DNA of 64,000 nucleotides. It comes from Nonomuraea soli. GTDB lineage: Bacteria; Actinomycetota; Actinomycetes; Streptosporangiales; Streptosporangiaceae. Position numbers and translations under genes: made by a program. This document shows, one piece after another, positions 1-8,405 of this stretch (positions within the stretch are counted from its first letter, which is position 1; each line of letters starts with the position of its first letter). The stretch is from positions 124,001-188,000 of the forward strand of contig NZ_JACDUR010000007.1 in the NCBI RefSeq assembly GCF_013761175.1, read 5' to 3'. The notes under the pieces were generated by a model that was given only the letters and a program-made list of their open reading frames with translations, did no database searches and had not been told where the DNA came from.

Positions 1-85
1 CGGGTGGCGTGGTGGGAGTCTCGGCGGTGACCGAGCTGCAGCCGGGGAGTAGGGCGACGAGAGTGAAGGCCGCGGCACGCCGCAT
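1..85 (-). CDS. N-terminus of a secreted lipoprotein (runs off the window)
   Basis: Reading the minus strand from an ATG at 85-83 gives MRRAAAFTLVALLPGCSSVT, then a Thr/Pro-rich stretch. This is an Arg-rich n-region, a hydrophobic core and a lipobox (L-P-G-C, Cys at residue 16), so a signal-peptidase-II lipoprotein is likely. A GGAGAG ribosome-binding site sits just before the ATG. It lies downstream of fahA on the same strand after a 72-base gap. Only 28 codons are visible, so the function cannot be told. Confidence 0.55.
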   Translation of the reverse strand, partial: MRRAAAFTLVALLPGCSSVTAETPTTPP

Positions 86-157
86 CTGCTCTCCAAATTC
101 AAGGACCGGGGAGAGACAAGAGTAGCGGTGAGTCACGACTTGAGCACACCAAGTCAC

Positions 158-1189
158 CTATCCGACTTTTCCTGACACCTCCCCAAGGCCCGGAGCCGAG
201 ATCGTCACCACGTCGCCGTCCTCCAGGAACGTGCGGGTCGAGCCGTCGCCCAGCTTGACCGGCTCGGCGCCGTTCCACGAGAGCTCGATGAACGAACCGC
301 GCTGCCCGCGCTCGGGGCCCGACACCGTGCCGCTGGCGAACAGGTCGCCTGTGCGCAGCGTCGCGCCGTTGACCGTCATGTGCGCGAGCATCTGGTCGGG
401 CGTCCAGTACATGCCGGAGTACGGCGGACGCGAGACGACCTCGCCGTTCAGCCTGACCTCGAAGGTCAGGTCGAGGCCCCAGTCGCCCTCGCGCTCCAGG
501 TACGGCAGCGGCGCCGGGTCCTGCTCGCGCCCGCGCACACGCGGCACGTCGTCGAGGAAGGTCACCCAGGCCGCCATGGAGGTGGCGAACGACTTGCCCA
601 GGAACGGCCCCAGCGGCACGTACTCCCAGGCCTGGATGTCACGCGCGCTCCAGTCGTTGACCAGCGCGACGCCGAAGACCTTCTCCTCGAAGGCCGAGCC
701 GTTCGGGTCGCCGACGACGAAGCCCAGCTCGGCCTCGATGTCGAGCTTCGCGCTCGGCCCGAACACCCCGGCGCGCAGCTGCCCGTGCGGCCGCTTCACC
801 GGCGTGCCCGAGACCACGACGGTGCCCGCCCTGCCGTGGTAGCCGACCGGCAGGTGCCGCCAGTTCGGCTTCAGCGGCTCCTCGTCGGGGCGGAACATGC
901 GCCCCAGGTTGGAGGCGTGCTCCAGCGAGCAGTAGAAGTCGACGTAGTCGGCCACCTCGATCGGCAGGTGCAGCGTCACCTCGTCGAGCGGATAGGCGGG
1001 CCCGTCGAGCTCCTCCACGGCGGCCCTGGTCTCCAGCCAGCGTGTACGGCCCAGCGCCATGAACGGGTTGAGGCTCGGCGCCGCGAACACCTCGTCGCCG
1101 AGCCCGGCGGCCAGGTCGAGCACCCGCTCGCCGCGCCGTACGCCCACCCGCCGCGGCTCGCCGGGCCGGGAGAACACCCCGAAGTTCAT
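158..1189 (-). CDS. fahA: fumarylacetoacetase
   Basis: Last step of homogentisate (tyrosine/phenylalanine) catabolism: hydrolysis of fumarylacetoacetate to fumarate and acetoacetate, cytosolic. The 343-residue protein carries the FAH N-terminal region (residues about 1-90) and the catalytic FAH fold, with the typical DFY, VGYHGR, LDIEAELGFVVG, VNDWSARDIQ and KSFATS segments; the acidic residues in the DFY and IEAELG segments are the expected metal ligands. It is somewhat shorter than the roughly 400-420 residues usual for the family but has no internal gap. It is last in the hmgA-unknown-fahA run, 13 bases after the preceding gene. Confidence 0.93.
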   Translation of the reverse strand: MNFGVFSRPGEPRRVGVRRGERVLDLAAGLGDEVFAAPSLNPFMALGRTRWLETRAAVEELDGPAYPLDEVTLHLPIEVADYVDFYCSLEHASNLGRMFRPDEEPLKPNWRHLPVGYHGRAGTVVVSGTPVKRPHGQLRAGVFGPSAKLDIEAELGFVVGDPNGSAFEEKVFGVALVNDWSARDIQAWEYVPLGPFLGKSFATSMAAWVTFLDDVPRVRGREQDPAPLPYLEREGDWGLDLTFEVRLNGEVVSRPPYSGMYWTPDQMLAHMTVNGATLRTGDLFASGTVSGPERGQRGSFIELSWNGAEPVKLGDGSTRTFLEDGDVVTISAPGLGEVSGKVG

Positions 1190-1202
1190 CCTTGCTCCAC
1201 TT

Positions 1203-1946
1203 CTAGACGTCCTTTTCGATGAGGCCGAGGGCGATCAGGTCCTCGACGGGAGCGCTGGTGCTGCACGAGCCGTAGGAGACGAGCAGCCGCCTGGCCTCGA
1301 CGGCCGTGCCTGCGGGCACCGCCTGGGCGAGCCGTACCAGGCCGCCCACGTCGGTCGACTTCAGCGCGGCCACCGGATCGCGGCCCTCGACGGCCTCGCA
1401 CACGGCCACGACGAGGTTGAGGAAGCCGTGCCGGTCGACGCCGAGCGTGGCGTCGAAGTGGCGCACGGCGTGGTGCAGTCCGGCCGTGGCCTTGAACGGC
1501 ACGGAGTGCTCGACGCAGAAGCGGATGAAAGCGCCCAGGTTCTCGGCCGAGGGGAAGGCGTCGGCCGTCAGCCCTCCGCACCTGACCTTGAGCCCGACCC
1601 GCTCGGGCAGGCCGGCCACGGCCTTGTCGGGAGCGACCTCGTAGAACAGCCGGACCCCTGGGGGCAGGTCGCCGCCGTCCGGTGAGCGCTCCAGCCGTCT
1701 CTCGACGATGTCGACGGGCAGGTCCGAGAAGTCGGGCACCTGCGGGGTGTCGACGATCAGCCCGATGCGCGCGGGCACATAGGCCGAGCTCCGCAACGTG
1801 TCGAGCTTGCTCGCCGGGCACAGGAAGCGATGGGTCAGCACCGGGCTGGTGTCGTGGCGGTGGCGTTCGAGCGCGTCGCCAAAGGGCAGCGACGTCGGCG
1901 GGAACAGGCCGGCGTCGTCGACCAGGGCCTTGAACAGGGGGTTCAT
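1203..1946 (-). CDS. conserved protein of unknown function between hmgA and fahA
   Basis: A 247-residue protein whose ATG overlaps the hmgA stop (ATGA, 1946-1943), so it is translationally coupled to hmgA and followed by fahA. I do not recognise a named family. It has alternating hydrophobic strands and helices, with segments such as GLIVDTPQ, LKVRCGG and PFKATAGLHH that look like strands and loops of a TIM barrel (inference). The pathway needs a maleylacetoacetate isomerase between HmgA and FahA, and none of the known glutathione-type isomerases is encoded here. A role in that step or in its control is possible but unproven. Confidence 0.8.
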   Translation of the reverse strand: MNPLFKALVDDAGLFPPTSLPFGDALERHRHDTSPVLTHRFLCPASKLDTLRSSAYVPARIGLIVDTPQVPDFSDLPVDIVERRLERSPDGGDLPPGVRLFYEVAPDKAVAGLPERVGLKVRCGGLTADAFPSAENLGAFIRFCVEHSVPFKATAGLHHAVRHFDATLGVDRHGFLNLVVAVCEAVEGRDPVAALKSTDVGGLVRLAQAVPAGTAVEARRLLVSYGSCSTSAPVEDLIALGLIEKDV

Positions 1947-3103
1947 CGGGCCCAGGTCCAGGCGTAGCCGGGGTCCTCGCACGACAGCGCGCCCTGGCCC
2001 AGGTCGAGGGGGCGGAAGGTGTCGACCATCACGGCCATCTCGCTGGTGTGGGTGGCCTTGGACTCGATGACCGCCTCGACCGCGCCGGGCTGCGGCCCGT
2101 GGGTGAAGCCCGCGGGGTGCAGCGAGATCGAGCCCACGTCGATGCCCGAGCCCTTGCGCGCGGAGTAGTCGCCGCCCACGTAGAACATGAACTCGTCGGA
2201 GTCGACGTTGTGGTGGTTGTAGGGGATCGGGATGGCTTCCGGGTGGAAGTCCAGCGGGCGCGGCATGAACGAGCAGACCACGAAGCCGGGGCCCTCGAAG
2301 GTCTGGTGAACGGGCGGCGGCGCGTGGGTCTTCTTCACCACCGGCTCGAAGTCGCTGATGTTGAAGACGAACGGGTAGAGGCAGCCGTCCCAGCCGACCA
2401 CGTCGAACGGGTGGTTGCGGAAGGTCATCCGGGTCAGGCCGCCGCGGGTGCGGACCAGGACCGGCACCTCCTCGCCCTCGACGATCAGCGGCTCGGCAGG
2501 GGCGCGCAGGTCGCGCTCGGAGTACGGGGCGTGCTCCAGGAGCTGGCCGAACTGCGAGAGGTAGCGCTTGGGTGTCCTGATGTGCCCGGAGGCCTCGATG
2601 ACCAGGGCGTTGACGGTGCCCTTCGGCACCCAGCGGTGGATGGTGCCGGTCGGGATGACGACGTAGTCGCCGACCCCGACGTCGAGGGCGCCGTAGGTCG
2701 ACTCGAAGCGGGCCTCGCCCGACTGGATGTAGACGCACTCGTCGCCCTTGGAGTTGCGGTAGAGCTCGCTGGGGGCGTCGGTGGTGGCGTACGACAAGCG
2801 GACGTCGCCGTTGCCGCTCAGCAGCATGCGCCCGGTGACCAGGTCTCCGGCGGACTTGAGGTCCTGGGTGCGGAAGTGGCGCGGCGAGAGCGGGAGGTTG
2901 GCTTCGAGCGAGTCGGGGACGAGTGGCTGGACGGTCTCGGCCTTGATGATCGCGGTCGGCAGGTACCGGTGGTAGAGCAGGGACGAATCGGAGGAGAAGC
3001 CCTCCTCGCCCATCAGCTCCTCGGCGTACAGACCGCCGTCGGGACGCCGGAACTGCACGTGGCGCTTGCGGGGCACGTCACCTACGACGCGGTAGAAAGG
3101 CAT
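1943..3103 (-). CDS. hmgA: homogentisate 1,2-dioxygenase
   Basis: Non-haem Fe(II) dioxygenase opening the ring of homogentisate to maleylacetoacetate. The 386-residue cupin-type protein has the family segments FRNHPFDVVGWDGCLYP, the HHNVDSDEFMFYVGG stretch with metal-binding His and Glu, and a C-terminal SLHPAGFTHGPQPG with further His ligands. It starts at ATG 3103 after GGACGGAG. It lies 49 bases downstream of an IclR-family regulator, and two operator-like repeats occupy that gap, so IclR control of hmgA is likely. Confidence 0.95.
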   Translation of the reverse strand: MPFYRVVGDVPRKRHVQFRRPDGGLYAEELMGEEGFSSDSSLLYHRYLPTAIIKAETVQPLVPDSLEANLPLSPRHFRTQDLKSAGDLVTGRMLLSGNGDVRLSYATTDAPSELYRNSKGDECVYIQSGEARFESTYGALDVGVGDYVVIPTGTIHRWVPKGTVNALVIEASGHIRTPKRYLSQFGQLLEHAPYSERDLRAPAEPLIVEGEEVPVLVRTRGGLTRMTFRNHPFDVVGWDGCLYPFVFNISDFEPVVKKTHAPPPVHQTFEGPGFVVCSFMPRPLDFHPEAIPIPYNHHNVDSDEFMFYVGGDYSARKGSGIDVGSISLHPAGFTHGPQPGAVEAVIESKATHTSEMAVMVDTFRPLDLGQGALSCEDPGYAWTWAR

Positions 3104-3112
3104 CTCAACTCC

Positions 3113-3127
3113 GTCCTTTTATCGGAC
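3113..3127 (-). promoter_or_regulatory. operator-like inverted repeat 2 before hmgA
   Basis: GTCC-N7-GGAC with an AT-rich centre, ten bases before the hmgA ATG. It is the second copy of the repeat at 3134-3148; centres are 21 bp apart, i.e. two helical turns, so the same face of DNA. Probably bound by the adjacent IclR regulator (inference). Confidence 0.5.
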
Positions 3128-3133
3128 ACCTTC

Positions 3134-3148
3134 GTCCTCTATATGGAC
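3134..3148 (-). promoter_or_regulatory. operator-like inverted repeat 1 before hmgA
   Basis: GTCC-N7-GGAC, overlapping a CATATA-like stretch that could be the hmgA -10 element on the minus strand. Together with 3113-3127 it makes a tandem operator in the 49-base gap between iclR and hmgA. Confidence 0.5.
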
Positions 3149-3152
3149 CACT

Positions 3153-3782
3153 CTAGGCGAGAGACGTCTCCAGTTCCACCGCGGCCGCGACGACCTTCTC
3201 GCCGGTGCCCTCGGGCAGGCTCCCGAAGCTGACGACGCCGACCGACGCCTCCAGCCACGGCAGCCCGGTCACCGGGGCCGCCACGCCCTTCGCGCCTTCC
3301 TGGAGCTGCCCCTCGGTCACGAAGAATCCGGACCTGCCCTCGCGCAGCGCCAGGATCGCCTGCCCCGCCGCCCCCTTGGCGAGCGGATGGCGCGACCCCT
3401 CCCGATAGGCGACGTGCATGTTCGTCCACGACGGCTCGACCACCGCCACCGCCAGGCCGTCGCCCCCTTCTGCGACCGTCAGGTGCGCCGTGGCGCCCAC
3501 CTGCTCGGCCAGCCTGCGCAACGTCGGCAGCGCCGCGGCGCGCAGCAGCGGCTGGACGGCCTGGGCCAGCACGAGCACGCCGAAGCCCAGATGCAGCCGC
3601 CCGTCGCTGTCGCGCCTGACGAAGCCCTCGTTGGTCAGCGTGGTCAGCAACCGGTAGACCACCGGCCTGCTGAGACCGAGCTCCTTGGCGAGCTCGGTCG
3701 GAGTGCGCCCGCCCCGCCCGTCGGCGAGGAGTCGCAGCAGGTGGAGCCCGCGTTCGAGGGTCTGAGCTGATTCGGCGGCCAT
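3153..3782 (-). CDS. IclR-family transcriptional regulator of the homogentisate genes
   Basis: A 209-residue protein with an N-terminal winged helix-turn-helix (about residues 8-60, LERGLHLLRLLADG... SRPVVYRLLTTL) and a C-terminal effector domain that is slightly short for the family (usual total about 250). It is upstream of hmgA on the same strand, so it probably senses homogentisate or a related acid and controls hmgA-unknown-fahA. No clear ribosome-binding site precedes the ATG, but GATAAT lies 8 bases before it, so a leaderless transcript is possible. Confidence 0.88.
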   Translation of the reverse strand: MAAESAQTLERGLHLLRLLADGRGGRTPTELAKELGLSRPVVYRLLTTLTNEGFVRRDSDGRLHLGFGVLVLAQAVQPLLRAAALPTLRRLAEQVGATAHLTVAEGGDGLAVAVVEPSWTNMHVAYREGSRHPLAKGAAGQAILALREGRSGFFVTEGQLQEGAKGVAAPVTGLPWLEASVGVVSFGSLPEGTGEKVVAAAVELETSLA

Positions 3783-3787
3783 GGCTT

Positions 3788-3823
3788 GATTATCCAGCGG
3801 TGAGGGTACGAATCCGGATAGTC
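3788..3823. promoter_or_regulatory. imperfect inverted repeat in the iclR divergent promoter
   Basis: GATTATCC (3788-3795) faces GGATAGTC (3816-3823) with one mismatch and a 20-base spacer, between the iclR start and the divergent secreted-protein gene. It differs from the GTCC-N7-GGAC repeats before hmgA. It may be an operator or chance. Confidence 0.25.
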
Positions 3824-3843
3824 AGTGGGGCAGGAGGGATGCG

Positions 3844-4491
3844 TTGCGGGCCAAGTGGGTCGGGTTGCTGGGCGTGGCAGCGGCATGCGCACTCGTTCCC
3901 AGCCTGCCCTCGCTCGGCTCCGAGGCGACGCGGATGGTGCGCGACACCCCGCTGGTGCGCCCGGTGGCGGTCTCGGCGCCCGAGCCGAGCCTGCTGGTGG
4001 AGAACACCTTCCACGTCACCCACGGCATCGAGGTCGGCGACCGGCTGCTGCTCGTCAACGACGATTACGCCATCCGCGCCGGCCAGGTCGCGCCGGGCGT
4101 GGCGGTCGAGGCCGACGGCGACCTGACGGGCTCGCCCGACCGGGTGGGCGTCTACTCCGACACGGTCAGGTTCTGCCGCGGGCCGACCTGTCTCGACGAG
4201 CACATCACCCTGGTGGTTCACAGGAACGTGCCATGGGAGCCGGGTGTGCTGACCTTCCCCGGCAAGGTGGGGGCGATGATCGACAGCGTCATCCAGATCG
4301 ACGGCGGCCCTCCAGACGTGCTGGCCACCTTCACCGTCACCGACGCGTCCAAGCTGCCCGCGAACGTGGCCATCGGGCCCGACGGCCACGTGGGGGGCGT
4401 CCCGGTGAGACCGGGGGTGTCGGAGATCCCGGTGCGGATATGTGTCGCCGGGAACTGTGCTGGAGTGGTGGTCACCCTTATCGTCGTATGA
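3844..4491 (+). CDS. secreted protein with two Ig-like repeats
   Basis: A 215-residue protein starting at TTG 3844, chosen because an AGGAGGG ribosome-binding site lies 5 bases upstream. Residues 1-26 form a signal peptide (MRAKWVGLLGVAAACALVP...). The mature part appears to hold two related beta-rich modules, each with a Cys pair (FCRGPTC and ICVAGNC) and strands of the 'putative Ig' kind, such as LPANVAIGPDGHVGGVPVRPG. Probably extracellular. No enzymatic motif is seen. It is 1 base from the following flavoenzyme gene, so the two may share a transcript, though their functions look unrelated. Confidence 0.75.
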   Translation: MRAKWVGLLGVAAACALVPSLPSLGSEATRMVRDTPLVRPVAVSAPEPSLLVENTFHVTHGIEVGDRLLLVNDDYAIRAGQVAPGVAVEADGDLTGSPDRVGVYSDTVRFCRGPTCLDEHITLVVHRNVPWEPGVLTFPGKVGAMIDSVIQIDGGPPDVLATFTVTDASKLPANVAIGPDGHVGGVPVRPGVSEIPVRICVAGNCAGVVVTLIVV

Positions 4492-4492
4492 C

Positions 4493-5596
4493 ATGAAATC
4501 GGTCATTGTGGTCGGTGCGGGGATTTGGGGTTCGTCGCTGGCGTTGCGGCTGGCCGAAACCGGGTGGCGGGTGACCCTGGTCGAGCAGCACACTCCCGGG
4601 CACGTCCGGCAGTCCAGCGCGGGGGAGACCCGGTTGCTGCGGTGCGCCCACGGACAGGACGACTGGTACGCCTCCCTGGCCTGGCGGGCCCGCGACGGGT
4701 GGCGGGCGCTCGGCGAGCGGGTCGGCGAGCCGCTCTACCTCGAGTCGGGCATGGTGTGGTTCGCCCAGCAGGCCGACGGGTGGGAACGTGCCAGTTCCGC
4801 CGTGCTGGAGCGGCTCGGCATCCCGCACTCCCTGCTGGGGCCCGACGAGGGAACCCGGTTCTTCCCCGATTTCTCCGGCGAGGGGCTGGAGTTCCTGATG
4901 TGGGAGCCGTACGCCGGAGTCATCAGGGCCAGGCGAGCGACCCAGCTCACCGCCCGCCTCGCCGTACAGGAGGGTGTGGAGCTCGTGCGGGGCAGGGCCG
5001 AGCCGCACGGGGACGCGGTGGCCGTCGACGGAGAGGTGATGCGGGCCGACCGGGTCGTGTGGGCGTGCGGCGCGTGGTCGGCTGCGCTCTTCCCTGACCT
5101 GCCGCTGGCCGTCACCAAGCAGGACACCGTGCACTTCGCCGTGCCGCCCGCGTGGAACGGCATCCCGGCGTGGGTCGACTACGGCGCCTCCGCCTACGGG
5201 CACGGTGACGTGGACGGCGTGGGTATGAAGACCACCTCCGACGCCGAGGGGCTGCCGTACGAGCCGGAGACGGGCGCCCGCGTGATCGACCAGGCGAGCC
5301 TGGACGTGGCCTCGTCCTACCTGGCCAGGCGTTTCCCCTCCCTGGCCGGGTCGGCGCCGCTGTTCACGCAGGTGTGCCAGTATTCACTCACCCCCGACGC
5401 CGAGTGGATCATCCACGAGCGCTCGCCCGGTGTGTGGGTGCTCGGCGGCGACTCGGGTCACGGCTTCAAGCACGCTCCCGCGCTGGCCGCGTACGTGGCC
5501 ACGATCCTGGAGGGGGAGCAGGAGCCCGAGAAGCGGTTCGGCCTGCACGAGCGCGTGCCCACACGAGGGCTGCGCACCAGCGGGATGACCACCTGA
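4493..5596 (+). CDS. FAD-dependent amine oxidase of the monomeric sarcosine oxidase family
   Basis: A 367-residue flavoenzyme. The N-terminus has the dinucleotide-binding GAGIWGSSLA motif, followed by SAGETRLLR typical of sarcosine/N-methyl amino acid oxidases. Near the C-terminus GGDSGHGFKHAP matches the flavin-binding end of the family, and the Cys in QVCQYSLTPD lies where monomeric sarcosine oxidase binds FAD covalently. Likely substrate: a secondary amine or N-methyl amino acid; the exact one cannot be read. The ATG at 4493 is one base after the preceding stop and places the Rossmann motif at residue 7; an in-frame upstream ATG at 4442 would add an unlikely tail. Confidence 0.85.
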   Translation: MKSVIVVGAGIWGSSLALRLAETGWRVTLVEQHTPGHVRQSSAGETRLLRCAHGQDDWYASLAWRARDGWRALGERVGEPLYLESGMVWFAQQADGWERASSAVLERLGIPHSLLGPDEGTRFFPDFSGEGLEFLMWEPYAGVIRARRATQLTARLAVQEGVELVRGRAEPHGDAVAVDGEVMRADRVVWACGAWSAALFPDLPLAVTKQDTVHFAVPPAWNGIPAWVDYGASAYGHGDVDGVGMKTTSDAEGLPYEPETGARVIDQASLDVASSYLARRFPSLAGSAPLFTQVCQYSLTPDAEWIIHERSPGVWVLGGDSGHGFKHAPALAAYVATILEGEQEPEKRFGLHERVPTRGLRTSGMTT

Positions 5597-5610
5597 CTCA
5601 CTGTGGTCAT
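5585..5610 (+). promoter_or_regulatory. 8-bp inverted repeat across the end of the flavoenzyme gene
   Basis: ATGACCAC (5585-5592) and GTGGTCAT (5603-5610) pair perfectly around a 10-base loop that contains the stop codon, followed by TTAGTT. It may act as a weak terminator or as an operator for the next gene. Confidence 0.35.
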
Positions 5611-5643
5611 TTAGTTGCACAGAGTGCTGTTAATCTGGCCTCT

Positions 5644-7218
5644 GTGAAGCGGGGTAACGTGCTGACCACCGACATCGCACCGGGCGCGCTCAGCGCGGCC
5701 GACGTGTTGCGGGTCAGCGGAATGGCGCAGATTGCGCGTGACGGCAGGCGGGGGCCCTGCGGTCTGAGGTTCGATCATGTCGGCCTGCTGGTCTTCCCGG
5801 CCTCGGTCGAGGCGGCGCTGGAAGGCCTGCCAGTGCTCAGAACCCTGCCGAGTGTCGTGGTCAAGGACCGCCTGGCCAAGAGGTACGGCCTGACCGGGTT
5901 CGACGTGACGATCGCCCATATCGACGTGGGTCACGGCAGAAGCCTGGAGCTGTTCCTGGCGACGGGCTGCCCTGAGGAGGTGGCCGACGACGAACGGCTG
6001 CACGGCAGGGAGACGCACCTGGCCTTCGAGGCGCCGGTGGGCGACCTCGGCGTCCTGGAGACCCTGCGCGCCGACGGTTTCGTGCCCGACGGGGGCGGAT
6101 TCAACCCGGCAGAGGGCACGACCGGGCGCAGCGTGTTCTACTTCCGCGGCGACGGCGACCGGCTGGAGATCGTGGTCGACGGAACGGCCGCCGCCGAGCT
6201 GGAGCAGCACCTCGGCGGCGGCCAGGAGCGGCGGCGCATGCTGGAGATGCTCACCGGGGCGTGGACGACCCAGGCGCTGAGGGCCGCGGCCGAGCTCGGC
6301 ATTGCCGACCGGCTGTTCGACGGCGACCTGACCCTCGACGAGCTGGCCCAGGCCATCGGCGCGCCCGCCGACCGGGTCGGGCGGCTGGTGCGCTACCTGA
6401 GGCACCTGGGTGTCGTGGAAGACACGAGCGGCGCCAGGATCGCGCTCACCACGCTGGGCGCGACCCTGGCCAGAGACTCCCGCCACTCGCTGCACGGCGT
6501 AGCCCTGCTGTACGGCGGGCTGTTCTACCGCAGCTTCGGCGAGCTGCCCGGCACCGTCAGGAGCGCGACGAGCGGGTTCGAGCTGGCCTACGGCAGCGCG
6601 CCCTTCGACTTCCTCGAAACCGACGCCGACCAGGCGGAGGTGTTCAGGAGGGCGATGTCCGACCAGTGCCGCGACGTCTTCGACGCGATCGCCGGACGGC
6701 TCGACCTGTCGGGCATCGGCACGGTCACCGACATCGGCGGCGGTTCCGGCGCGCTGCTCGGCCGCATCCTCGACATCGCGCCGCACACCACGGGCGTGCT
6801 CTTCGACACCCCCGCCACGGTCACCGCCGCGCAGGCGGAGCTGGCCGCCAGGTACGGCACGCGCATCAGCACCGTCGGCGGCGACCTGTTCACCCAGGTC
6901 CCGGCCGGTGACCTGCTGATCCTCTCGCGCATCCTGCACGACTGGGACGACGAGCAGTGCGCCCGCATCCTGTCGCGCTGCCGCGAGGCGGTGCCCGCGG
7001 GCGCCCGGCTCGCCGTGGTCGAGAGGCTGCTGCCCGACGAGCCGGGGCAGCGCTCCCTGGCCACCGCCTGGGACGTGCACATGATGGTCAACAACGTCGG
7101 CGGCCAGGAGCGCACCCTCGACGGCTACCGTAGGCTGATGCTGGCAGCGGGATTCTCGCTCGTGTCGCAGAGCGGTCTGCCGCTGGAGGTCCATCTCCTG
7201 GAGGCGATCGCGGTCTGA
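5644..7218 (+). CDS. VOC (glyoxalase-fold) domain fused to an O-methyltransferase
   Basis: A 524-residue fusion. Residues about 40-185 form a VOC/glyoxalase-type module with candidate metal ligands His45 (RFDHVGLLV), Glu in SLELF, His in ETHLAF and Glu in LEIVVDG. Residues about 195-524 are a plant-type/polyketide-type O-methyltransferase: a dimerisation winged helix, the SAM motif DIGGGSG at 362-368 and the catalytic His432 in LHDWDDE. GTG 5644 was chosen; GTG 5659 is an alternative. The stop overlaps the ATG of the next monooxygenase gene, so they form an operon, perhaps for tailoring an aromatic metabolite. The fusion is unusual. Confidence 0.8.
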   Translation: MKRGNVLTTDIAPGALSAADVLRVSGMAQIARDGRRGPCGLRFDHVGLLVFPASVEAALEGLPVLRTLPSVVVKDRLAKRYGLTGFDVTIAHIDVGHGRSLELFLATGCPEEVADDERLHGRETHLAFEAPVGDLGVLETLRADGFVPDGGGFNPAEGTTGRSVFYFRGDGDRLEIVVDGTAAAELEQHLGGGQERRRMLEMLTGAWTTQALRAAAELGIADRLFDGDLTLDELAQAIGAPADRVGRLVRYLRHLGVVEDTSGARIALTTLGATLARDSRHSLHGVALLYGGLFYRSFGELPGTVRSATSGFELAYGSAPFDFLETDADQAEVFRRAMSDQCRDVFDAIAGRLDLSGIGTVTDIGGGSGALLGRILDIAPHTTGVLFDTPATVTAAQAELAARYGTRISTVGGDLFTQVPAGDLLILSRILHDWDDEQCARILSRCREAVPAGARLAVVERLLPDEPGQRSLATAWDVHMMVNNVGGQERTLDGYRRLMLAAGFSLVSQSGLPLEVHLLEAIAV

Positions 7219-8405
7219 TGCGCATGCTGATCGCGGGGGCGGGGATCGGAGGGCTGGCCGCCGCCCTCCACCTGCACGCGGCGGGGCTGAGTCCCGAACT
7301 GGTCGAGGCGGCCAGGCGGTGCGAGCCGCTCGGCGTGGGGATCAACCTGCTTCCGGCGGCCGTCGACGAGCTGGTGCGGCTCGGGCTCGGTGACGAACTG
7401 GCCTCGCTCGGGGTGCCCGTCGCCGAGATGGCCCACTTCGACCGGCACGGCAACCTCATCTGGCGTGAGCCGCGCGAGGGCCAGTACTCCATCCATCGGG
7501 GCGAGCTGCAGATGATGCTGCTGCGTGCCGTACAGGATCGGCTCGGAGCCGACGCGGTGCGGTTCGGGTGTTCCGTGGAGGACTTCACGGCGGGTCCGCT
7601 CACGGTGTTGTGCCGTGAGCGTGACTCGGGCCGCGAGGTGACGCTCTCCGCCGACGTGCTGGTCGGCGCCGACGGGCTGCACTCCGCGGTGCGCCGCCGC
7701 CTGCACCCGGGCGAGGGGGAGCCGCTCACCAACGGGATCATGATGTGGCGCGGCATCAGCAGGGGCAGGCCGCTGCGGACCGGGCCGACCGTCGCCGTCT
7801 ACGGCTGCAACGCCCGCGCCAAGCTGGTCGTGTACCCGATCTCCCGCCCAGACGGCGGGCTGGTGCAGCTCAACTGGGTCGCCGAGGCGCGCGGTCCGGT
7901 GCGCGCACCCGGCCGCTCGCAGGATGACGTCCGTGCCGATCTCGCGGCGTGTTTCGAGAGCTGGTCGTTGCCGGGCCTCGACGTCGCCGCCCTGTTCGCG
8001 GCGGCGCCCGAGGTGCTCGAACTGCCCATGACCGACCGCGACCCGCTGGCCACCTGGGGATCGGGGCCGGTCACCCTGCTCGGCGACGCGGCCCATCCCA
8101 TGTTCCCGATCGGGTCGAACGGCGCGTCGCAGGCGATCCTCGACGCCCGCGCCCTGGCCACCGCGCTGTCGCGGGCCGGCGACCCCGAGGAGGGGCTGCG
8201 GGCCTACGAGGCGGAGCGGCTTCCGCTCGCGAACGGCGTCGTCGCCGCGTGCAGGGCCATGCCGGCCGACCGGATCCTCTCCCTGGTCGCCGACCGCGCG
8301 CCCGACGGCTTCAGCGACGTGACCGGAGTGCTGACGGCCGACGAGCTGGCCACCGTGTCAGCGGCCTACCGGCATACCTCGCACAGCGCGGCGGCTACGG
8401 GGTAG
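7218..8405 (+). CDS. FAD-dependent aromatic monooxygenase, PhzS/UbiH-like
   Basis: A 395-residue group A flavin monooxygenase: N-terminal GAGIGGLAAALHL FAD-binding motif, the internal VGADGLHSAVRRRL (DG motif) and the C-terminal GDAAHPMFPIGSNGASQAILDA motif, which is particularly close to PhzS-type phenazine hydroxylases. It hydroxylates an aromatic ring using NAD(P)H. The start codon overlaps the preceding stop (TGATG). It converges on the MFS exporter gene with an 11-base overlap. With the methyltransferase fusion it suggests hydroxylation and methylation of an aromatic compound; the substrate is unknown. Confidence 0.87.
   Translation: MRMLIAGAGIGGLAAALHLHAAGLSPELVEAARRCEPLGVGINLLPAAVDELVRLGLGDELASLGVPVAEMAHFDRHGNLIWREPREGQYSIHRGELQMMLLRAVQDRLGADAVRFGCSVEDFTAGPLTVLCRERDSGREVTLSADVLVGADGLHSAVRRRLHPGEGEPLTNGIMMWRGISRGRPLRTGPTVAVYGCNARAKLVVYPISRPDGGLVQLNWVAEARGPVRAPGRSQDDVRADLAACFESWSLPGLDVAALFAAAPEVLELPMTDRDPLATWGSGPVTLLGDAAHPMFPIGSNGASQAILDARALATALSRAGDPEEGLRAYEAERLPLANGVVAACRAMPADRILSLVADRAPDGFSDVTGVLTADELATVSAAYRHTSHSAAATG

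Noticed and set aside
1203-2738. Possible 511-residue fusion of an HmgA part with the unknown protein
   Set aside because: The first half is the hmgA sequence read in the wrong frame; the true product starts at ATG 1946, which overlaps the hmgA stop.
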